A stretch of 64,000 nt of DNA from Trogon surrucura. Taxonomy: Eukaryota; Chordata; Aves; Trogoniformes; Trogonidae. The stretch lies in assembly GCA_020746105.1 (NCBI GenBank), contig CM036628.1, positions 7,140,001 through 7,204,000 of the forward strand. The letters are read 5' to 3'. How positions within the stretch are numbered: position 1 is the stretch's first letter; every line of letters begins with the position of its first letter. Shown one piece after another: positions 58,141 through 64,000 of this stretch. The notes under the pieces were generated by a model, which worked only from the letters and a program-made list of their open reading frames with translations, ran no database searches and was not told the DNA's origin. The translations under genes and the position numbers were made by a program.

Positions 58141-61100
58141 CTAGGGAGAAAGAAGAAAAACACAATAAATAATCGTAAGTAAAATAGCACACGATGGAAC
58201 CAGAGCACAAACAACGGGTGCGCAGTACTGGCTGGTTGTATGTGACATTGGAAAAGCCTTTGCAGCAGCCTTGATTATCTGTCACTGAGAGGTGGCTCAT
58301 GCTTTTCTTGTATAAGACACTCAATGGCTGAAGACATGAAAGCTAAATTTTAACTGCCGTCATTTGCAGCATGAGCTCCTTGGTTCCTTACCACGGCTTT
58401 CCTTTGTGTGCAATAAGGGGGGAAAAACACTGTGGCGGGTGTTTCACAAAAAGCTGCAGCATCACCTACGTGCTGTCTTTGATTATCAAAGAGACACTGC
58501 AGCTCAGTACGGCACGAGGGACTTTATCCTGAAGTCCTTCAGTAAAGCTGCTTTTGTGGCCAGATGCAGACAGGGTGAAGAATGCAAGGTTCTCACCTTG
58601 GGGTTCCTCACTGACGACAGCTTCCATGTTTTCTCCTTTCACATATTCCGCGTTAAGTCCCTCTGAGAAGTAACAATAAAGAGTGAGATGGGAGGACAGA
58701 AAGTAAAAATTATTTGCTTTGATGCCTTAAAAACTCTGCTAACGGGCCGATGTGCTGTAAAAGCTAAGATGCCCTTTTGCAACCTCCTCTGCATTACCAG
58801 CGGTATGGAAACAGTAACCCATCAACAGTGCTGAGAAAGCGTTGCTGGATTTTCAGGTGACCACGGAGGCTTGCCTAGAAGGCACAGCGTCTAGCAGCAG
58901 CCCTTTTTTCTGCGTCTCTTGCTTGGTTTTTATCATGCGAGGCAGCAACGCTGATCAGTGTGCTAAGGCGCTCAGCTAGGAGAAGCGCGCAGAGTGGGTA
59001 CGTCTGCTGGACGGGACGTGTCTAAGCGTAGAGAGATGACGTGGCTCTTCTCATTAAAACCTAAGTTATGCAGAGCTGCGAGGAAGCAGTTTAGAGCAGG
59101 GCTGTGGTGATGAAGCAGGATCCCAGTGGGGTGTCAAATCCCAAGTAAGTCCCTTATTTAAATGCAAAGAAGTTTCCAGTGTTCGCAACAAGTGCAGCCA
59201 AGGCGAAGGGGCAAGGCTGGGTGCTGGCGGGCAGGCAGGCAGCTGCCAGAGGGGATGCAAAGGGAAGGGGGTGGCTCTGCTCACCCTGGTCCAGCTCAGA
59301 GCTACAGAATCACAGAATTGTTGGGGCTGGAAAAGACCTCTGAGATCATCAGGTCCAGCCTATGACCCAACACCACCACATCAGCTGGACCACAGCACTG
59401 AGTGCCACATCCAGCCTGTCCTTAAAGTTCATGTTAAAACCGTGTGGGGTGTGCCACAGACCTCAGCCATGCTCTACAGCTGCTCTAAAGGACCTCTTGT
59501 GCTACCGCCTCCCGCCATCAGGGAGGGACCAGGTAGCAGTGGTGGGTTTGCAAAGGCTGAGGCAATCCACACTGCAGCCACACAACTTTTTTTAGGCATC
59601 TAAACTTTACATGCTGCTAAATGCAGCGCAAAGTGTGTCCAGCATCTGCCATCTCCACGACCAGGTTTTGATGGGGCTTATTTGTATCTCACAGAGAAGG
59701 AGGGAGACAAGGAACAGTGCTGAGGCCAAGGCAAAGCAGCGCGATGGAAGCCCTAACGCAGCAATGAGGCAGCCACTGCCTCCAAGGTACAGAAGAGAAG
59801 TTTCTGCAGCTGGCTAAAAAAAACCAAAAAAACCCCAGGAAAACCCCGATGCCAGCACAGATGCCACAGTCTGTGGCTGGCTGAGCTGTGCAGGCAGGAG
59901 AGGAGCTGCAGGAGCAGCACCGACAGCTCCCGCCCTGTCCCAGCACAGCGGCACAGCTAGCGAGCAGGAGACCCAGCGTAGGGAAAGAACATGGGATAAA
60001 GAATATTAGGCAGCTTTGTACGTATCCTTTAGAGGAATTGGCAAATGCTCATCTGAAGAGGCTCAAACCCAAAAATCGGAGCTGCAGCCTTGCCACGGCT
60101 GGGCAAGGAAAAAAGCCAAGCCTGTTCATCGTGCTTTGAACCAGTGGTCATTACACACCACCACTGCCTCCCCCAAGACATGTGTTTTGCTGGGATAACA
60201 CCAAATGTAATTTATGTTTTTCAATAAAAAGCCACTTTTGCAGTGGCTGACGGCTCTTAGATTTCTGTCATGCATTGCAATGCATCTAAGGCCTGACATT
60301 AGCCCAGCATGCCATGTCTGATGGCTTAAATTAATCCTCCTTTATAATTAACTTTAATTTCCTGCCGCCTTTCTGGGGCTTTGTGTCTCTCAGCTTCCCC
60401 CTCATCAAAGCCTTTACTCTTTTTTTTTTTTTAATTATTTATTCTTGCCAAAATATCATTTAAGTGAGGGGAATATACAAGGGTGTTTCATTCCATCACA
60501 TTCATTTGACTTTTCCTGCTGATCTAATTTACCAAAATGCTCCTGTTTGTTTCAGGCACAACTGGGAAAATAGCACGATTCCAGCAGAAATTTCCAACCC
60601 TAAACACCCTTCCTCCAGAGCAAAGGGGACTCGCAGGAGATTTCATCTGATTAATTTATAAAGAGCTTTTTCCAGCTGTTCGCAACCACCCAGGCTGTAG
60701 GAGCCCACCGTGGCCAGGCCGGTGCCGCGAAGCAAAGCTGTTGGGACCCCTCCCACAACGCTTTCACCAAGCACTGTATGGGGCATCTCGTGCAAAGGTA
60801 CTTTCTGAGGCTAGGAAGCTTTGCTGCTTAATTCTGTAGAATCATAGAACTGTGTTTAGGTTAGAAAAGACTTTTAAGATCATCGAGTCCAACCACTAAC
60901 ATAGCGCTGCCAGTTCCACCACTAAGCCAGGCTCCCAATCACCACACCTACACGTCTTTTAAATACCTCCAGGGATAGTGAATCCATCACGTCCTTGGGT
61001 AGCCTGTGCCAGTGCCTGACAACCCTTTCAGTGAAGAAATTTTTTCCAATGTTCAGTCTAAGACTGCCCTGGCACAAGTTGTGGCTGTTTCCTCTTGTCC

Positions 61101-63266
61101 TATTGTTTGTTCCTTGGGAGAAGAGACCAACCCCCACCTCACTACAACCTCTTTTCAGGTAGTTGTAGAGAGCGGTAAGGTCTCCCCTCAGCCTCCTCTT
61201 CTCCAGACTGAACAACCCCAGTTCTCTCAGCTGCTCCTCATCAGATGTGTTCTCCACACCCTTCCCCAGCTTGTTGCCCTTCTCTGGACCCGCTCCAGCC
61301 TCGATGTCTGTCTTATAGCGAGAGGCCCAAAACTGAACACAGGATTTGAGGCACGGCCTCACCAGTGCCAAGCACAGTGGGACAATCACTGCCCTAGTCC
61401 TGCTGGCCACAGGATTCCCAATTCAGGCCAGCATGCTAATTGGCATTTAATTGCACTGACTGCTCTACACCTGCAGGAGGCTGGGCTGGGCTGCACTACC
61501 TATGGCTGCTGTAGCTTCAGGTGCTCACTGTCCTTCCTTTGCAGCTGCCTGGTGAGTTTTTACCTTATACTGAGCTTTTGGGGTGTTTTTTAACTTGTTT
61601 GGTTTGGGGTGAGGTGGTTTTTTTTCCCCACATTTGCCCTGTTTGTCTTTGTAACCATCTTGTAGGTGCATGCGAGGGGCTGTGCACAGCCCCCAGGGTG
61701 GCCGTGGGTGCTGGGGCCGTCGTTGCTGGGGGGTTCCTGCCTGTGCAGCGCCTGAGGCGAGGAGATGATTCCGTAACCCACGCTTGGGGCTTTGCTCTGC
61801 CAGCTCCGGGTCACTGGATGCCTGACACCCCCTCTTGTCTCCAGGCTGGAAAACGGCAGTGGGGTGCAGGGGGCAAATAGGTGGGTGCTGGCTCTGTGGC
61901 CCCGCGGTGTCGGGGCTGAGAGAGGACTTACGCTGGATGCTGAAGCAGAACTTCTTCTGCTGGTAGGAGATGTAGCTGGTGACGGCCCCGATGAGCGCCA
62001 TGGCCAGGCCGCTGGCAATGCCGGCGATCGTTCCTGTCTCCGCCACTGTGCCTGTGGGGCACAGAGAGAGTGGGGTGCTGTGCAGCGGGGGCACATGGAC
62101 CACCCACCCCACCACGGCCCTGCTGGTACCTACCTCCACCGTAGTTGTTGTCGGTGTTGCCCCCGTCACCTGCAAGAGACATGAGCCCGTCAGTGGCCCC
62201 ACTCCCCTCTGCTCCCCCCGCCGCCACGCTGGTGAGGGAGCCGTCACGCAGGGGAGGGGGGCAGCGCGGCCCTGGGGGCACCCCTGGGTTGCCGGTAAGT
62301 GCGTGTCCCCATGGGAACATGTCTCTGCCACCTGGGGCGGCCCATGGTTGCTTCTCAGAGGGGTCTGAAGCTGCTCCTCATTCCTACTGGGGGGAGGTTT
62401 GGGGTGAGCCCCTGCCCACATGACCATTAACCTTCGTGCCATGCGGCTCTTGGTGTAAATAACGGATAAACAAGATGCTGTCAGATTGTTACACAGCGTA
62501 CTTGTGCCATCACAGAGAGGCAACTGTCTAAGCTCTGTAATGCCAGGGAATCTTCACTTGGCTCAGTATCTGTTTTAAAATCACCTTCCCTGGAGAAACT
62601 GGGCTGGGAGGAGAAGCTGCTGGCGCTGGAAGCCGCAGTCTTTACCGAGTCACTTGCATCCTGAATTTATGGAAGCAGGTCAGCATTGTATTAAAGCCTC
62701 CGATGCGGTCTGTCCTTGGCGCGGGGATTCATTAAATGTTGATTGGGCTTGTGGTGTTCATCTCTTTACTCGACTGCTTTTAATATTTAATGCCGTGGAT
62801 CCTCACATATATGCAGGCTTATCCGATTGTTGCTGCTTTTCCTCCTCGTTTCAACTACCGCTGCCTGCACGGTGGAAGGCAAATGAAGGCTTGTGCCTTC
62901 TCACGGCACAGGGGTGGGCATCTGCTTTCGAGGTGGATGGGGAGGTGTAGGTCCCATCTGCCCTGGTTGCAGCTGGAGCTGCAGAACCTCCACAGGATCA
63001 GATTAAGCACCCCCAACCGCTGGTACAAGGTATGACCATGAAGACCAAAAACTACATGTTCCTCTGGCCCCACAGCTGGGACCCCCTTTCCCCATGCAGA
63101 TGCTGCTCTGTGCTAGGTGGTTTTTAGGAGTCTGGCTGATAGGGTAGTTACTGCCCAAGCTCCAACTGCTATAGCAAGCAATCGTACATAGGTCATCACT
63201 TACCTTTCTTCTTGTCCGGGCTGTAGCCACCATCCACGATGCTGGCCAGGTCGTCATCTGAAAAAC
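58076..63266 (-). CDS. CD99L2: CD99 antigen-like protein 2 (CD99L2), 3' part; gene-level span of five coding exons
   Basis: Type I membrane glycoprotein related to CD99, involved in leukocyte transendothelial migration (established). Five minus-strand exons (63204-63266, 62134-62169, 61932-62051, 58597-58662, 58076-58140) join in frame, every internal junction splitting a codon after its first base, which is characteristic of the CD99 family. They encode the acidic stalk (FSDDDLASIVDGGYSPDKKK), a Gly/Asn/Asp linker (GDGGNTDNNYGG), the transmembrane helix (GTIAGIASGLAMALIGAVTS), and a cytoplasmic tail ending in QTQSAEPPKQDSAKI, very like human CD99L2. Signal peptide and N-terminal exons lie right of the window; I found none in 63267-64000. 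Transcribed towards MTMR1. Confidence 0.95.
58597..58662 (-). CDS. CD99L2: CD99L2 cytoplasmic-tail exon
   Basis: 66 nt. After the split Gln codon: GLNAEYVKGENMEAVVSEEP, then Q. Minus-strand acceptor acttctcag, donor gtgaga. Phase 1 at both ends. Confidence 0.95.
59304..59428 (-). mobile_element. CR1 LINE 3'-end fragment, antisense to + (sense to CD99L2)
   Basis: agaatcacagaattgttggg through agatcatcaggtccagcc to atccagcctgtccttaaa is the complement of a CR1 tail. About 125 bp. Confidence 0.9.
60838..61455 (-). mobile_element. CR1 LINE fragment, about 620 bp, minus strand
   Basis: Longest CR1 copy of the window. The complement reads from the ORF2 C-terminal region through the 3' tail (agaatcatagaactgtg at 60838). 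A minus-strand open frame of 162 codons (60922-61410) contains [40 protein letters not shown] and FFTERVVRHWHRLPKDVM. 5'-truncated, so not autonomous. Confidence 0.94.
61932..62051 (-). CDS. CD99L2: CD99L2 transmembrane exon
   Basis: 120 nt. Encodes TVAETGTIAGIASGLAMALI, then GAVTSYISYQQKKFCFSIQ: about 22 hydrophobic/small residues with GxxxG-type spacing, then the basic stop-transfer KK. Minus-strand acceptor ctgtgccccacag, donor gtaagt. Confidence 0.96.
62134..62169 (-). CDS. CD99L2: CD99L2 36-nt linker exon
   Basis: Encodes DGGNTDNNYGG between two split Gly codons. Minus-strand acceptor catgtctcttgcag, donor gtaggt. Corresponds to the human GDGRYGSND-type linker; low conservation but phase and splice sites fit. 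Confidence 0.9.
63204..63266 (-). CDS. CD99L2: CD99L2 acidic stalk exon
   Basis: 63 nt: FSDDDLASIVDGGYSPDKKK between split Gly codons, matching the conserved FSDxDLxDIV block of the family. Minus-strand acceptor gttatttttaaag, donor gtaagt. Confidence 0.94.
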
Positions 63267-64000
63267 CTTTAAAAATAACAGGAACAAGGGGTGGTTGGTG
63301 CCTGAAGGGAGACGTGGCCCCACTGGTAGCGGCTATGGGCTTCTCATGGGAGCTCGCCCCCTCAAATGGGGCTTTTGGGGGATTCTGGCGGGGGGATCAC
63401 CTGCGAGCATCACACACCCAGGGTGGGACTGGCCTCCTGCAAACCCCTTCTCCTGGGGAAATGTTTCTCTGCTGGGCAGACACAGGCTGCTCTATTAATT
63501 TGATTATTTTTGCTGAAACTCTTCAGCTATTTTGAAGAGCTGTGTGGGGCTTTCTGCGCACCAGAGCAGTGGTTCACATGACCTTTTAAGCAGTGCCTCC
63601 CAGGCAGCCAGCTACCCCAGCAAGAACAGGGACTGGTCAACAAGCAGTTCTGCTTCTCTCACAATTACCACATTAACAAAATATTTAACCCCAAATTACT
63701 TTAAGCTCATAAAAGAGGTAATAATTGACTTTAGGTCTAGCTTGAAAGAAATACCCCTGAAAGTTTAAATACTACTGTATTATTTCTTTTTTAACTGAAA
63801 TGACTGATGTATTTAGTAGTTCATTAAATGTTTTGGCTGCTCAGCCTCAGTGGGAAGTGAAGGAGGGAGGAGGAAGCAGTTGGTGCATGCATTGGCCATG
63901 CTGCCGGGGACCAGCGAGCCTCACCCTGCCCGGTGTCCTGCTCTGCTCCCTCCTGGAGGGACAGAGCAGCTCCAGTACAAGAGCTGAGCATCAGCACATC
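63267..64000 (-). other. CD99L2: CD99L2 intron, partial
   Basis: No further CD99L2 exon or repeat recognised; the upstream exons (RRKP-type repeats, signal peptide) must lie beyond the window. Confidence 0.5.

Larger units (their letters stand above)
58663..61931 (-). other. CD99L2: CD99L2 intron with two CR1 copies
   Basis: A 3.3-kb intron between the transmembrane and tail exons. Contains CR1 fragments at 59304-59428 and 60838-61455; nothing else recognised. Confidence 0.6.

Noticed and set aside
61525-62523. 332-codon minus-strand open frame
   Set aside because: It contains real CD99L2 exon sequence (61932-62051) but reads through two introns. The spliced exons with correct phases explain the homology.

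Overview
The window is a piece of bird chromosome. The coding parts are vertebrate genes split into short exons with GT-AG introns. The interspersed repeats are almost all CR1 LINE fragments, which are typical of birds and other reptiles. The gene order MTM1 > MTMR1 > < CD99L2 matches the order known from human Xq28. I cannot name the species from the sequence. No bacterial, viral or novel multi-gene system is present.

Layout. (1) 1-11,200, plus strand: the 3' half of MTM1 (myotubularin). Six coding exons hold the catalytic core, the coiled coil and the PDZ-binding C-terminus, followed by an AT-rich 3' UTR with several AATAAA signals. The 5' half lies left of the window. (2) 11,200-12,430: intergenic, followed by a CpG-island promoter at about 12,430-13,480. 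(3) 12,956-50,629, plus strand: a complete MTMR1 gene. Fifteen constitutive exons join in frame to 659 codons. The 3' UTR runs to an AATAAA at 51,675 or 52,335. Between exons 2 and 3 lie two well-formed in-frame small cassette exons (24 and 51 nt) and a weaker 21-nt candidate. (4) 52,340-58,075: the convergent intergenic/3' UTR interval. (5) 58,076-63,266, minus strand: the five 3'-terminal coding exons of CD99L2, covering the membrane-proximal stalk, transmembrane segment and cytoplasmic tail. Its 5' exons lie to the right of the window.

How the genes relate. MTM1 and MTMR1 are tandem paralogues that both encode 3-phosphatases acting on PI3P and PI(3,5)P2. Five consecutive exons of the catalytic core have identical lengths in both (186, 207, 93, 114, 177 nt) and both carry HCSDGWDRT, so the duplication preserved exon boundaries exactly. 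CD99L2 is an unrelated adhesion glycoprotein gene that converges on MTMR1.

Most noteworthy: the MTMR1 cassette exons, a nested and clustered CR1 insertion at 44.4-45.5 kb inside the 12.6-kb last intron of MTMR1, and a (TTTG)n tract plus an AT-rich tract just upstream of the MTMR1 catalytic exon.
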